From NCBI RefSeq assembly GCF_001753205.1, contig NZ_CP017560.1, positions 62,001 to 126,000 of the forward strand: DNA of 64,000 nt. Reading direction: 5' to 3'. Source of the DNA: Sporosarcina ureilytica. Lineage in GTDB: Bacteria; Bacillota; Bacilli; Bacillales_A; Planococcaceae. The notes beneath the pieces were generated by a model. The model was not told the origin of the DNA, did no database searches, and was given only the letters and a program-made list of their open reading frames with translations. Position numbers and translations under genes: made by a program. Numbering within the stretch: the first letter of the stretch is position 1; each line of letters opens with the position of its first letter. This document shows, piece by piece, positions 16,275 to 25,846 of the stretch.

Positions 16275-17468
16275 TTAGATTAATGGTAAAATCATGCCTA
16301 CAAGCGCACCAGTTACGACCACAATCCAAGGTGGAAGCTTCCAATAAGCAAGCATGCAAAATAGAATCGCTGCTAGTGCAAAATCAATAGGCGCTAAAAT
16401 AGAACTTGTCCAAATTGGTGTATAAAAAGCGGAAATTAAGATACCTACAACAGCTGCATTGACTCCCATAATTGCCCCTTTAATCTTTGGGGTGTTTCGT
16501 AAACTGTCCCAAAATGGCAACGCACCGAGAATCAGAAGGAATGCAGGTAAAAACACCGCAATTGTTGCGATTAAACCACCTTGCCAGCCTTTCATCACAG
16601 CTCCTAAATAAGCAGCAAATGTAAATAAAGGTCCTGGTACTGCTTGTGTTGCACCATACCCCGCTAAAAATGCCTCTTCCGTTATCCATCCAGTTGGCAC
16701 AAATTCTTGTTCCAATAACGGTAACACGACGTGTCCCCCACCGAAAACTAATGACCCGGAACGATAAAAACTATCGAACATGGCAATCCAATAAGAGCCG
16801 GTTATTTCCTTAATGATAGGTAATAGAAATAACAAAGCGAAAAACAACGACAGGCAAATTACTGAAACTCGTTTAGTAATTGGAAATTGAGAATTTGCCT
16901 CTGCACTTTTCTCATGTTTTTTAAATAATAAAAAGCCCAAAAATGCCGCAACCAAAATGACCCCTACTTGCGTAAAAGCCGTCTGCCAAATGAGCGTACC
17001 AACTAACGCAAATAAAGCAATCGCCTTCCTTTTTAAATCTGGCGTCAAGTTTTTAGCCATACCTAAAATAGCTTGCGCAACTACAGCAACTGCAACGATT
17101 TTTAATCCATGTATCCAACCGGCATCTCCAACATCAAAACTACTTAGCAACAAAGCAAAAATGATAAGTGCAATCACTGAAGGCAATGTGAATCCTATAA
17201 AAGAAATAATTCCACCTAGTACCCCTGCTCGCATTACGCCGATTCCAATACCTACCTGGCTACTCGCTGGACCGGGTAAAAATTGAGCTAACGCTACTAA
17301 ATCCGCATAACTTTTCTCATCCATCCATTTTCTTCTTCGAACATATTCTTCATGGAAATAGCCTAAATGTGCTGTCGGCCCGCCAAATGACGTCAAACCC
17401 AGTCTGGTTGATATAATCAAAATTTCTAAGAGATTTTCCAATCGATTATTACTATTATTTTGTCCCAT
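16275..17468 (-). CDS. chrA: Chromate transporter, two-domain ChrA
   Basis: A 397-residue CHR-superfamily transporter. Both halves show the hallmark motifs: SFGGPTAHLGYFHEEYVRRRKW and AQFLPGPASSQVG in the first, FGGGHVVLPLLEQEFV and GATQAVPGPLFTFAAYLG in the second. ChrA exports chromate or takes part in anion exchange. The ATG at 17468 has AAGGAGGAG just upstream. It is divergent from the arsenic operon, so the two metal/oxyanion resistance loci share an intergenic region. Confidence 0.92.
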   Translation of the reverse strand: MGQNNSNNRLENLLEILIISTRLGLTSFGGPTAHLGYFHEEYVRRRKWMDEKSYADLVALAQFLPGPASSQVGIGIGVMRAGVLGGIISFIGFTLPSVIALIIFALLLSSFDVGDAGWIHGLKIVAVAVVAQAILGMAKNLTPDLKRKAIALFALVGTLIWQTAFTQVGVILVAAFLGFLLFKKHEKSAEANSQFPITKRVSVICLSLFFALLFLLPIIKEITGSYWIAMFDSFYRSGSLVFGGGHVVLPLLEQEFVPTGWITEEAFLAGYGATQAVPGPLFTFAAYLGAVMKGWQGGLIATIAVFLPAFLLILGALPFWDSLRNTPKIKGAIMGVNAAVVGILISAFYTPIWTSSILAPIDFALAAILFCMLAYWKLPPWIVVVTGALVGMILPLI

Positions 17469-17618
17469 TTGCTCCTCCTTTTTTCTCTTTCCTCTCAAGT
17501 TTGTGCATGGTCAAAAGATAACATCTACACAGTTTATCTTCCATTTAAAAATAGAATTTTTACAAACTTTTAACATACTAGCACCTGGTCAATACTCCAA
17601 AGTATACAAACTTTTCTC

Positions 17619-17647
17619 TTGTATGCATAAGCATATGCTTATATACT
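17619..17647 (+). promoter_or_regulatory. ars promoter with ArsR operator in the spacer
   Basis: TTGTAT (17619-17624) and TATACT (17642-17647) are 17 bp apart. Between them lies the perfect 16-bp palindrome ATAAGCATATGCTTAT (17627-17642). A dimer bound there would cover the promoter, as ArsR repressors do until arsenite binds. Confidence 0.82.
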
Positions 17648-17666
17648 AATTCTCGGAGGAGATAAA

Positions 17667-18014
17667 ATGAATGATTCATTACCAATTGATGTACAACGAG
17701 CCTCACAACTTTTAAAGTTACTCGGCGATCCAACTCGTTTAACAATGATGAAATTGCTTAAATCACATGAATGTTGTGTGTGCGAATTTGTTGAGATATT
17801 TCAGATGAGTCAACCTGCAATAAGTCAGCACTTGCGCAGGCTTAGGGACATTGAATTAGTGCAGGAAGAACGCCGGGGACAATGGATTTTTTATTCGATT
17901 AATAAAGATCATCCGGATTATCCATTTATCGAAGGTATTCTAAAACATCTTGTCGACCAGGATAAATCTATTACAGAGTTGGAAGCAAAAGGGCTTCGTA
18001 TTTGTTGTAAATAA
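17667..18014 (+). CDS. arsR: ArsR-family metalloregulator
   Basis: A 115-residue winged-helix repressor. LLGDPTRLTMMKLL starts the fold, ECCVCEFVEIF is the arsenite-sensing cysteine motif (ELCVCDL-type), and MSQPAISQHLRRLRD is the recognition helix; the C-terminus adds RICCK, which may contribute further thiols. It would bind the palindrome in its own promoter and release it on arsenite. First gene of arsR-arsB-arsC, with GGAGGAG upstream. Confidence 0.93.
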   Translation: MNDSLPIDVQRASQLLKLLGDPTRLTMMKLLKSHECCVCEFVEIFQMSQPAISQHLRRLRDIELVQEERRGQWIFYSINKDHPDYPFIEGILKHLVDQDKSITELEAKGLRICCK

Positions 18015-18029
18015 GGAGGAATAAAGGAA

Positions 18030-19325
18030 TTGACTTCAGTAATTATCGCATCATCCATCTTCCTTATCACACTGATTTTTGTGATTTGGCAACCGAGAAA
18101 CCTATCAATTGGCTGGTCTGCTTGTATCGGCGCACTTATTGCGCTGCTCATAGGGGTTGTCAATTTTCAAGATGTGTTAGATGTTACAGGAATTGTTTGG
18201 AATGCAACACTTGCTTTTATCGCAATTATTATTATTTCACTCATTTTAGATGAAATTGGATTTTTTGAGTGGGCTGCCCTCCATATGGCTAGATTAGCCA
18301 AAGGCAGCGGTGTTCGCATGTTTGTGTATGTCACCATTTTAGGCGCAGTCGTCGCGGCCCTTTTCGCAAATGATGGTGCTGCACTTATTTTGACGCCTAT
18401 CGTATTGGCGATGGTACGAAATTTAAATTTCAATGAAAAAATGGTTTTCCCATTTATCATTGCTAGTGGATTTATTGCAGACACGACCTCTTTACCGTTA
18501 GTTGTGAGTAACTTAGTCAATATTGTTTCTGCAGACTTCTTTGGTATTGGCTTTGCTGAATATGCATCACGGATGATTGTACCGAATTTATTTGCATTAG
18601 TCGCCAGCATTTTAGTATTGTATTTGTTTTTCCGGAAAAGTATCCCCGAAAATTATCAAGTGTCAGATTTGAAACAACCGAAAGACGCAATAAAAGATTT
18701 AAAGATGTTTCGCCTATCTTGGATTGTATTAACAGTATTACTCATTGGCTACTTCAGCAGCGAATTTACGGGACTACCTGTTTCTATCGTAGCTGGCATC
18801 GTTGCGATTTTTTACACGATTATGGCTCAAAGAAGTACTGCTGTTCAAACGAAACAGGTCATTAAAGGTGCACCATGGGCGATTGTTTTCTTTTCCATTG
18901 GAATGTATGTCGTTGTTTACGGGTTACGCAATGTAGGACTCACAAGCCTACTCGCGGATGTCATACAATTGGCTTCCGACCAAGGATTATTTGTCGGAAC
19001 AGTTTCAATGGGCTTTATTGCCGCGATCTTGTCATCTGTCATGAATAACATGCCTACCGTTATGATTAACGCATTGGCAATATCCGAAACGACTACAACA
19101 GGACCCATCCGAGAAGCGTTAATATATGCAAATGTGATCGGCTCCGATTTAGGACCGAAAATCACACCGATTGGTTCTCTAGCTACGTTATTATGGTTGC
19201 ACGTTCTTTCGCAAAAAGGTGTGAAAATTAAGTGGGGGACGTATTTTAAAATTGGCGTAGTTTTAACTATCCCTACTCTCTTAATTACACTCATCGGGCT
19301 TTATTTATGGTTATTAATTATCTAA
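18030..19325 (+). CDS. arsB: Arsenite efflux permease ArsB
   Basis: A 431-residue membrane protein of the ArsB/NhaD superfamily with about 12 helices. Conserved stretches include [40 protein letters not shown] and [23 protein letters not shown]. It exports arsenite or antimonite using the proton gradient. The start is TTG with GGAGG upstream, 15 nt after arsR. Confidence 0.93.
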   Translation: MTSVIIASSIFLITLIFVIWQPRNLSIGWSACIGALIALLIGVVNFQDVLDVTGIVWNATLAFIAIIIISLILDEIGFFEWAALHMARLAKGSGVRMFVYVTILGAVVAALFANDGAALILTPIVLAMVRNLNFNEKMVFPFIIASGFIADTTSLPLVVSNLVNIVSADFFGIGFAEYASRMIVPNLFALVASILVLYLFFRKSIPENYQVSDLKQPKDAIKDLKMFRLSWIVLTVLLIGYFSSEFTGLPVSIVAGIVAIFYTIMAQRSTAVQTKQVIKGAPWAIVFFSIGMYVVVYGLRNVGLTSLLADVIQLASDQGLFVGTVSMGFIAAILSSVMNNMPTVMINALAISETTTTGPIREALIYANVIGSDLGPKITPIGSLATLLWLHVLSQKGVKIKWGTYFKIGVVLTIPTLLITLIGLYLWLLII

Positions 19326-19341
19326 TAGAGGAGATTTTATC

Positions 19342-19764
19342 ATGACTAAAAAGACACTTTATTTTTTATGTACAGGGAATTCTTGCCGTAGCCAAATGGC
19401 TGAAGGGTGGGGGAAAAAGTATCTAAGTGATCACTGGGAAGTATTCAGCGCTGGCATTGAAGCGCATGGCGTCAACCCAAAAGCCGTTCAAGCAATGAAG
19501 GAAGTAGAAGTAGATATCTCAAGCCAAACTTCAGAACTGATCGATATAAACATTTTAAATCATGCTGATTTAGTTGTTACATTATGCGGTGACGCGAAAG
19601 ATAGTTGTCCAACGATACCGCCTACCGTTCGCCATGAACACTGGGGATTTGATGACCCTGCAAAAGCTGAAGGAACGGATGAAAATGTTTGGGCAGTTTT
19701 CCAACGGGTTCGTGATGAAATTGGAGAAAAGATCAATGCTTTTTCTAAGGAAAACACAATTTAA
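19342..19764 (+). CDS. arsC: Arsenate reductase, thioredoxin-dependent type
   Basis: A 140-residue low-molecular-weight-phosphatase-fold enzyme that reduces arsenate to arsenite. The P-loop [15 protein letters not shown] supplies the nucleophilic Cys10 and Arg16, and C-x6-C in [16 protein letters not shown] supplies the resolving cysteines (82/89 type). This is the Staphylococcus/Bacillus thioredoxin-coupled class. AGAGGAG precedes the ATG. Last gene of the ars operon before a strong terminator. Confidence 0.95.
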   Translation: MTKKTLYFLCTGNSCRSQMAEGWGKKYLSDHWEVFSAGIEAHGVNPKAVQAMKEVEVDISSQTSELIDINILNHADLVVTLCGDAKDSCPTIPPTVRHEHWGFDDPAKAEGTDENVWAVFQRVRDEIGEKINAFSKENTI

Positions 19765-19782
19765 GTTACTCTAGTAAATCAT

Positions 19783-19820
19783 AAAAAGAGACCAACAAAT
19801 GCACTTGTTGGTCTCTTTTA
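19783..19820. terminator. Bidirectional terminator between arsC and proS
   Basis: Stem AAGAGACCAACAA / TTGTTGGTCTCTT with a short loop and flanking A/T runs. Confidence 0.9.
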
Positions 19821-19829
19821 TTTTTTATA

Positions 19830-21269
19830 TTAGTAAGCGCGCCCGAACCATACTGTATGCTTTGCGTCTTTACCGCAGTTAATACATGTATCTTTCGTCG
19901 CCGGCGGGTTGAATGGAATGTTGCGTGTCGTGAACTTTGTTTCTTCTTGAACATGCGATTCACAATCGTCATCGCCACACCATCCTGCTAGCACCCAGCC
20001 CGGGATGTCGTCGTTTTTCTCTGAATCTGCAATATGTTGTTCTAATTGCTCGAGTGTGTCGACGTGTGTATGAGAATGCTTTTCACGGAATGCTTTCGCT
20101 TTTTCAAATAGACGCGTTTGCATCGTTGTTAATTCTTCTTCAATGCGTGCCACTAATTCATCTAAATTAACTTCAACTTTTTCATCTTCATCACGTGCTT
20201 TTAATAATGCCTGGTCTTTTGCCAAGTCACGTGGTCCTAATTCAACGCGTACTGGAACACCTTTTAATTCCCACTCGTTAAATTTGAAGCCTGGCGATTG
20301 GTCGGAGTCATCAAGACGAACGCGGATGCCTTTTGCTTTTAACTCTGCAAAAACAGCATCTAGCTTCTCGATAATTTCAGGATTTTTCTTCCATGGTCCA
20401 ACTGGAATTAACACAACTTGTGTCGGCGCAATACGTGGCGGTAACACAAGTCCTTGTTCATCACCATGAACCATAATGACAGAACCGATAAGACGTGTAG
20501 ACGTTCCCCATGAAGTCGTATGAACATATTCATGTTTATTTTCGCGCGTTAAATATTTAATATCAAATGCTTCCGCGAATTTTGTACCTAAATAGTGAGA
20601 AGTTCCCGCTTGAACCGCTTTTCCATCTTGCATCATCGCTTCGATTGAATACGTATCAACCGCACCCGCGAAACGTTCGGACGGTGTTTTTTCACCATCA
20701 TAAACTGGAATTGCAAGCAATTCTTCAACAACTTCTTTATAAATGCCTAGCATTTGCATCGTTTCTTCACGCGCTTCTTTCTCATCTACATGCGCAGTAT
20801 GTCCTTCTTGCCATAAAAACTCAGAAGTACGAATAAACGGCAACGTTCTCTTTTCCCAACGGAAAACGTTCGCCCATTGGTTAATTAACACAGGAAGATC
20901 ACGGTAACTATTGATCCAATCAGAATATAGGTGACCAATCATCGTTTCTGAAGTCGGACGAAGTGCTAAACGCTCTTCTAATTTCTCACCTGCTGCCTCA
21001 GTAACCCATGGCAATTCCGGTGAAAAACCTTCAATATGGTCTTTTTCTTTCTCGAAAAAGCTCTCCGGAATAAGCATTGGGAAATAAGCATTTCGGTGTC
21101 CTGTTTCTTTAAAACGCTTGTCCATTTCTGCTTGAATATGCTCCCAAATTTCATAGCCGTCTGGTTTGAACGCGATACAACCACGGACTGGTGTATAATC
21201 CATTAAATCAGCTTTTTGAATGGTATTGATATACCAACTTGTAAATTCGTTTTCTCTCTTGCTCGTCAT
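19830..21269 (-). CDS. proS: Prolyl-tRNA synthetase, archaeal/eukaryote-like type (ProS type 3)
   Basis: A 479-residue class II synthetase that charges tRNA(Pro). Class II motifs are visible as PVRGCIAFKPDGYEIWEHIQ, FRWEKRTLPFIRTSEFLWQEGHTAH and the C-terminal catalytic region. There is no bacterial-type editing insertion. The C-terminal zinc domain has GWCGDDDCESH and CINCGKDA, and the chain ends in tyrosine (WFGRAY), the mark of the archaeal-type enzyme. A T-box leader lies directly upstream, so expression responds to uncharged tRNA(Pro). Confidence 0.95.
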   Translation of the reverse strand: MTSKRENEFTSWYINTIQKADLMDYTPVRGCIAFKPDGYEIWEHIQAEMDKRFKETGHRNAYFPMLIPESFFEKEKDHIEGFSPELPWVTEAAGEKLEERLALRPTSETMIGHLYSDWINSYRDLPVLINQWANVFRWEKRTLPFIRTSEFLWQEGHTAHVDEKEAREETMQMLGIYKEVVEELLAIPVYDGEKTPSERFAGAVDTYSIEAMMQDGKAVQAGTSHYLGTKFAEAFDIKYLTRENKHEYVHTTSWGTSTRLIGSVIMVHGDEQGLVLPPRIAPTQVVLIPVGPWKKNPEIIEKLDAVFAELKAKGIRVRLDDSDQSPGFKFNEWELKGVPVRVELGPRDLAKDQALLKARDEDEKVEVNLDELVARIEEELTTMQTRLFEKAKAFREKHSHTHVDTLEQLEQHIADSEKNDDIPGWVLAGWCGDDDCESHVQEETKFTTRNIPFNPPATKDTCINCGKDAKHTVWFGRAY

Positions 21270-21299
21270 TATTTTTCCTCCTTAAGTATTGTTTGACGA

Positions 21300-21535
21300 A
21301 AATAAAAAAACACAAAGCTGTCCTCTAATAAGGACGTCTTTGCGCGATTGACGTGGTACCACCTTCATTTAGCTTACTTCACGTAAGCCCTCTTGAAACG
21401 TTTGATAACGAAAACGACTCGGTTATGTTTACATAACATCTCAGCGGTAGGTTTCAATAAAAAGCGGTGCGATAACTCTCAGCAGTTGTTATCGTTTCTG
21501 TAGCACATTTCTATTTACTTGGCCACGTCATAGAT
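21300..21535 (-). promoter_or_regulatory. T-box riboswitch of proS
   Basis: Read leftward, the leader has a long stem I region, the T-box AAGGTGGTACCACG (21364-21351), and a terminator whose stem is CAAAGACGTCCT / AGGACAGCTTTG followed by seven Ts. The T-box pairs with the NCCA end of uncharged tRNA and allows antitermination. In stem I the sequence GAAACCTACCGC offers CCT followed by A as the probable proline specifier codon; this is inferred, not folded. Confidence 0.92.
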
Positions 21536-21549
21536 TTTATATCTATAAT

Positions 21550-21578
21550 AGCATAGCAAATATTTAGAACTTAGACAA
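21550..21578 (-). promoter_or_regulatory. proS promoter
   Basis: Minus-strand TTGTCT (21578-21573) and TATGCT (21555-21550) are 17 bp apart, just upstream of the T-box leader. Confidence 0.6.
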
Positions 21579-21592
21579 ATAAATGGGCACTG

Positions 21593-21676
21593 ATGATGGC
21601 TATCCCTTATGATTGGATGATTAAAGAAAGTAAAAACACCTTAAACGAAAAGCTTGTATATTTAGGATTACAATAA
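21593..21676 (+). other. Short ORF of 27 residues, possible gene remnant
   Basis: The frame is open from 21575 and reads protein-like sequence (AIPYDWMIKESKNTLNEK, ending YLGLQ) before a stop. No ribosome binding site precedes the ATGs, and it overlaps the proS promoter on the other strand. It may be the tail of a lost gene or chance. The rest of the spacer to 21810 shows nothing else. Confidence 0.25.
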
Positions 21677-21813
21677 AAAAATGTGTCGTTTTTTGTCAAA
21701 AACTTTTGTATACATTTCCACAAAACTCCTCTTTCTTTTTATCTTGTTTCCCATTATAATTGCATTATAATCATCTAAATAGAGTCTTATATATCCTTAA
21801 TCCCATATAATAC

Positions 21814-21856
21814 AATTGATTGTAAATCTCTTTAAATCATTTATTTACAATCAATT
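21814..21856. repeat. 14-bp perfect inverted repeat upstream of the acetyltransferase
   Basis: AATTGATTGTAAAT (21814-21827) and ATTTACAATCAATT (21843-21856) are exact inverse copies with 15 bp between. No terminal T run follows and the next gene starts 47 nt later, so an operator or leader hairpin is more likely than a terminator. Confidence 0.7.
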
Positions 21857-21903
21857 TGACGTGGGGAAAACTATAAAAAACATTTCTTAAAAGGGGTCCT
21901 GTG

Positions 21904-22512
21904 ATGGAAAATATTGTGTTAGTAAACGACATTGTTACGTTAAGAACGATGGAGCTTACAGATATCGATGCGATTTACGAAGCCGGTAATTTTAGTGAGA
22001 TTTGGACACATTTGGCGATAACGATACAAAGCCGCGAGGATGCAGCAAACTTTGTCGAACAATCACTACTAAATAAAGCATTAGGGAAAGAGCATCCTTT
22101 TGTTATCATTGATAATAAAACAAATCGTATTATTGGCGGAACAAAATTAATGGACCTAGATTATACGCATATGCGGATTAGTCTTGGTTTCTCATGGCTT
22201 TCACCAGCCTACTGGAGAAGCCCTATTAACTCGAATTGTAAGTATTTACTAATGCAATATTGCTTTGAAGTACTTCAACTAAATCGTGTACAAATACAAG
22301 CTGATGAACGAAACATCCGATCAAGAAATGCGATTTTACGTATCGGAGCTACACAGGAAGGCATCTTCCGTGACCATATGATTCGAAAAGATGGTACACC
22401 GAGAAACACTGTGATTTTCAGTGTAATTCGCCCAGAATGGCCAATGGTTAAAATGCACATGGAACAGTTAATGAATCGACATATTGAACAACCGGTGACT
22501 TCGGTTATATAG
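21904..22512 (+). CDS. GNAT-family N-acetyltransferase, RimJ/RimL-like
   Basis: A 202-residue acetyltransferase. It starts with the RimJ-type LRTMELTDIDAIYEA, has the central strands HPFVIIDNKTNRIIGGTKLMDLD and ISLGFSWLSPAYW, and the acetyl-CoA/motif region VLQLNRVQIQADERNIRSRNAILRIGATQEGIFR. It probably acetylates a protein N-terminus or small amine; the target is unknown. ATG 21904 was chosen over GTG 21901 because of spacing from AAAAGGGG. Confidence 0.85.
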   Translation: MENIVLVNDIVTLRTMELTDIDAIYEAGNFSEIWTHLAITIQSREDAANFVEQSLLNKALGKEHPFVIIDNKTNRIIGGTKLMDLDYTHMRISLGFSWLSPAYWRSPINSNCKYLLMQYCFEVLQLNRVQIQADERNIRSRNAILRIGATQEGIFRDHMIRKDGTPRNTVIFSVIRPEWPMVKMHMEQLMNRHIEQPVTSVI

Positions 22513-22521
22513 TTATTAAAT

Positions 22522-22568
22522 AGAAAAGGCATTTCCTCATCCGAGCGGAAGAGAGAAATGCCTTTTCT
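22522..22568. terminator. Bidirectional terminator between acetyltransferase and copA
   Basis: 14-bp stem AGAAAAGGCATTTC / GAAATGCCTTTTCT. Confidence 0.85.
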
Positions 22569-22570
22569 AT

Positions 22571-24982
22571 TTATAGTTTTACTTTTTGTAAGCGAAGTGC
22601 GTTCAATACGACAGACACTGAACTGAAAGCCATCGCTGCACCCGCTACCCAAGGTGCTAATAAACCAATTGCAGCGATTGGAATTCCAACGGTGTTATAG
22701 AAAAAAGCAAAAAACAAGTTTTGCTTAATATTTCGCATCGTTTTTCTACTCATCATAATCGCGTCTGCTACACTATTTAAGTCTCCGCGCATCAATGTAA
22801 TATCAGCCGCTTCAATCGCAATATCTGTACCTGTTCCCACAGCCATGCCAATATCGGCCGTTGCAAGAGCGGGCGCATCGTTAATGCCGTCTCCAACCAT
22901 GGCGACATTTTTACCAGCATCTTGCAGCTTTTGAATTTCATCACTTTTTTGCTCTGGCAATACTTCAGCAATGACATGAGAAATGCCTACTTCTTTTGCA
23001 ATCGCATCAGCTGTTCTTGTATTGTCACCCGTTAACATAATGACATCTAATCCAAGTTTTTGCATACGTGCAATGGCTTCCTTAGATGTTTCTTTAACCG
23101 TATCAGCAACCGCAATAACGCCTGCAATTTTAGTATCAATTGCAATGAGCATTGCTGTTTTTCCTCCATTTTCAAGTTGTTCCATCTTAGTTTCATAATC
23201 GAGCAAATTAATTTGATGTTTTCCCATTAGCTTTCTTGTTCCAACGAGAACTTCTTGGTGATTAACAACTGCTTGAATTCCATAACCTGGTAATGCTTCG
23301 AAACTTGCCGTTTCACCTAAACGAACCCCTTTTTCTTGAACGCCTTTTACAATCGCTTGTGCAAGCGGGTGTTCAGATTGGTTTTCCGCTGTCGCAACGA
23401 GTTGTAAAACTTCATCTTCAACAAAACCTTCAGCAATCATAACGTCCGTTAAAGCAGGTTCACCTTTCGTCACTGTGCCCGTTTTATCTAAAACGACCGT
23501 ATCAATTGCTTGCGTATGCTCTAAATGTTCGCCGCCTTTAAATAGGACGCCGATTTCCGCTGCTCTTCCTGATCCAGCCATGATTGATGTCGGTGTTGCT
23601 AAACCGAGCGCACACGGACAGGCAATGACTAAAATTGAAATCGTGGGTATTAATGCTGCCCGGAAATCACCCGGTGATACCGCAAAATACCAAATTAGAA
23701 AAGTGACAATTGCAATTCCGACAACAACTGGTACAAAAACACCGGATATTCTATCAGCCAACCGTTGAATGTCTGCTTTCGATCCTTGCGCTTCTTCAAC
23801 TACCTTTACAATTTGTGCAAGCGCAGTGTCTTTTCCAACATTCGTTGCTTTAATTTGAAGTGAACCGTTTCTATTAATTGTCGCCCCAATGACCGTATCC
23901 CCTACCGTTTTATCAATCGGAATACTTTCTCCAGTTAACATCGATTCGTCAATTGCCGAACGACCATCTATAATTTCACCATCTACAGGAATTTTTTCTC
24001 CCGGCCTTACGAGAATTGTGTCTCCTGAAACGACTTCTTCAATTGGGATTTCCTGCTCCGCACCGTCTCGTACAACGCGAGCTGTTTTTGCTTGTAACCC
24101 AAGTAATTTTTGAATCGCTTGACTCGTTTTTCCTTTGGCGCGTACTTCAAAAAGTTTACCAAGGACAATTAATGTAATTATGACAGCCGCTGCTTCAAAA
24201 TAAAGCTCAGGTTCGCCGACTTTTCCACCATTCACCCATTCAATCGATAAATATAAACTATAGAAGTATGCGGCGCTTGTTCCGAGCGCAACGAGCACAT
24301 CCATATTGGCACTTTTATTTCTTAATGCATTAAAGGCGCCTTTATAAAACTGCGCGCCGACAATAAATTGTACTGGTGTTGCAAGCGCAAGTTGCAGCCA
24401 CGGATTCATTAAGATTTCAGGCATGTAAATAAAGGATAAGAAATTAAAGTGAGCGACCATTGTCCATAGCAACGGAAATGTTAAAATCGCTGATAAAATA
24501 AATTTACGTTGTTGTTGTTTAATTTCTGCTTCTTTATGATCAATTTTATCCTCAGCATTTTCTTCCTGTAACAATTCAAAGCCCATTTTTTTAATGGCTG
24601 CCATCATATCTTGCGGAGCAACTTGATGACTATCATAATCGACGGATAGTTTTTCCAGCGCAAAATTAACTGTTGCGTTAGAAACACCTTCCATTCGGTT
24701 CATTCGCTTTTCAATTCTTGATGCACAGGCAGCACAAGTCATCCCTGAAACATCAAAGTTTATATGATCTTGAACAACATGAAATCCAAGTTTTTCTATT
24801 CTCTCTTCAAAGTCATTGACATTCACCCGTTCGGGGTCAAAAATTATCGTCGAACTTTCAAGTGCAAAATTGACATTTGCCTGCTCTACACCTTCCATTT
24901 TAGAAAGTGTTCGTTCAATACGGTTTGCACAAGCAGTACAAGTCATACCTTGAATTTGCAATGTTTTTTCCGTTGTTGCCAT
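22571..24982 (-). CDS. copA: Copper-exporting P1B-type ATPase CopA
   Basis: An 803-residue P-type ATPase. It has two N-terminal heavy-metal domains ([10 protein letters not shown] and [10 protein letters not shown]), eight membrane helices with the ion motif CPC in [11 protein letters not shown], the phosphorylation site [11 protein letters not shown], the SEHPLAQ motif and the hinge [14 protein letters not shown]. It pumps Cu(I) out of the cytoplasm. ATG 24982 has GGAGG 7 nt upstream; the longer upstream start has no RBS. It lies downstream of copZ and csoR in the same direction. Confidence 0.96.
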   Translation of the reverse strand: MATTEKTLQIQGMTCTACANRIERTLSKMEGVEQANVNFALESSTIIFDPERVNVNDFEERIEKLGFHVVQDHINFDVSGMTCAACASRIEKRMNRMEGVSNATVNFALEKLSVDYDSHQVAPQDMMAAIKKMGFELLQEENAEDKIDHKEAEIKQQQRKFILSAILTFPLLWTMVAHFNFLSFIYMPEILMNPWLQLALATPVQFIVGAQFYKGAFNALRNKSANMDVLVALGTSAAYFYSLYLSIEWVNGGKVGEPELYFEAAAVIITLIVLGKLFEVRAKGKTSQAIQKLLGLQAKTARVVRDGAEQEIPIEEVVSGDTILVRPGEKIPVDGEIIDGRSAIDESMLTGESIPIDKTVGDTVIGATINRNGSLQIKATNVGKDTALAQIVKVVEEAQGSKADIQRLADRISGVFVPVVVGIAIVTFLIWYFAVSPGDFRAALIPTISILVIACPCALGLATPTSIMAGSGRAAEIGVLFKGGEHLEHTQAIDTVVLDKTGTVTKGEPALTDVMIAEGFVEDEVLQLVATAENQSEHPLAQAIVKGVQEKGVRLGETASFEALPGYGIQAVVNHQEVLVGTRKLMGKHQINLLDYETKMEQLENGGKTAMLIAIDTKIAGVIAVADTVKETSKEAIARMQKLGLDVIMLTGDNTRTADAIAKEVGISHVIAEVLPEQKSDEIQKLQDAGKNVAMVGDGINDAPALATADIGMAVGTGTDIAIEAADITLMRGDLNSVADAIMMSRKTMRNIKQNLFFAFFYNTVGIPIAAIGLLAPWVAGAAMAFSSVSVVLNALRLQKVKL

Positions 24983-25003
24983 GTCCCTTCCTCCTATACG
25001 TGG

Positions 25004-25075
25004 TGGGGGTATATGTTTTTGAAAAAATAAAGACCATACCATTATGGTACAATCTTATTCATTCCATCTATACCC
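25004..25075 (-). promoter_or_regulatory. copA upstream region with CsoR-like half sites
   Basis: Between copZ and copA are C-rich stretches resembling parts of CsoR operators: ATACCCCC at both ends (about 25006-25013 in inverted sense and 25068-25076). A 13-bp palindrome, TACCATTATGGTA (25037-25049), lies between. The exact operator and promoter boxes are uncertain. Confidence 0.4.
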
Positions 25076-25111
25076 CCTTGGCGTAGTGTAAATGGAATTA
25101 TGTCTTTTAAA

Positions 25112-25318
25112 TTAAGAATTTACGTCAAAGCCTTGGTCTTCAATCGTTTCTTTAATATTGGCAAGCGTTGTTTTTTCATTATCAAACTGGACTGTCACAT
25201 TTTTTTGGTCAAGATTGACGTTTACAAGCGACACACCATTTAATTCACCAACGCTTGATTCAATAGCATTTACACAATGATTACATGACATACCTTCAAC
25301 TTTTAAAACTTCTTTCAT
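25112..25318 (-). CDS. copZ: Copper chaperone CopZ
   Basis: A 68-residue single heavy-metal-associated domain with the Cu(I) motif GMSCNHC near residue 9 and the usual beta-alpha-beta pattern. It ferries Cu(I) to CopA and CsoR. AGGAGG precedes the ATG. Gene order csoR-copZ-copA is the standard Bacillus copper efflux locus. Confidence 0.95.
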   Translation of the reverse strand: MKEVLKVEGMSCNHCVNAIESSVGELNGVSLVNVNLDQKNVTVQFDNEKTTLANIKETIEDQGFDVNS

Positions 25319-25388
25319 TCGGAACGCCTCCTGTTTCTTTTGCCATTACTATACCATACCCCATCTAGGTATTAAAATAGTTTGCTTA

Positions 25389-25667
25389 TTATTTCGTCAT
25401 CGTTTTCATGACACTCATCAGCTCTTTGATTGCTTCTTCGCCGTTTTCATCTTTAATCGCTTTAATCACGCAATGATTCGTATGGTCTTCTAGTAGCGCT
25501 AAAGAAACTTTATTCATTGCTGATTGAATCGCACTAATTTGATGCAAAACGTCTACGCAATACCGGTCGTTTTCGATCATTTGATGAACGCCGCGAACCT
25601 GGCCTTCAATGCGTTTTAAACGATTTAAAAGTTGTTGTTTATTTGGTTGGACTGTCGATTTCGACAT
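25389..25667 (-). CDS. csoR: Copper-sensing repressor CsoR
   Basis: A 92-residue all-helical repressor of the CsoR/RcnR family. RLKRIEGQVRGVHQMIE is the family hallmark; the Cu(I) ligands are Cys in RYCVDVL and His/Cys in DHTNHCV. Cu(I) binding releases DNA and derepresses copZ-copA. ATG 25667 was preferred, with GGGAG 8 nt upstream. Confidence 0.94.
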   Translation of the reverse strand: MSKSTVQPNKQQLLNRLKRIEGQVRGVHQMIENDRYCVDVLHQISAIQSAMNKVSLALLEDHTNHCVIKAIKDENGEEAIKELMSVMKTMTK

Positions 25668-25680
25668 TTCCCTCACTCCC

Positions 25681-25707
25681 GTCTTATACCCTATACCCCT
25701 ATTATAT
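25681..25707 (-). promoter_or_regulatory. CsoR operator at the csoR promoter
   Basis: The minus strand reads ATAGGGGTATAGGGTATA, the G-run/TATA pseudo-palindrome recognised by CsoR proteins, 14 nt before the csoR start codon. Confidence 0.7.
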
Positions 25708-25746
25708 ATTATTATTTGAAGATTAGTCAATCAAATGAATGATAAA

Positions 25747-25823
25747 AAAAGCGTCTTGCACCCTAAGCTAGACGCCATTTTGGCGAACACAAAAAAGCCA
25801 ATTCTTTTGGAATCGGCTTTTTG
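25747..25823. terminator. Two terminator hairpins between rsgI and csoR
   Basis: The stronger is AAAAAAGCCaATTC / GAATcGGCTTTTT (25790-25823), just past the rsgI stop. A second weaker stem, AGCGTCT / AGACGC, lies at 25749-25773. They separate the SigI operon from the copper operon. Confidence 0.75.
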
Positions 25824-25846
25824 AGAAATAACCCTTCATCAATTAG

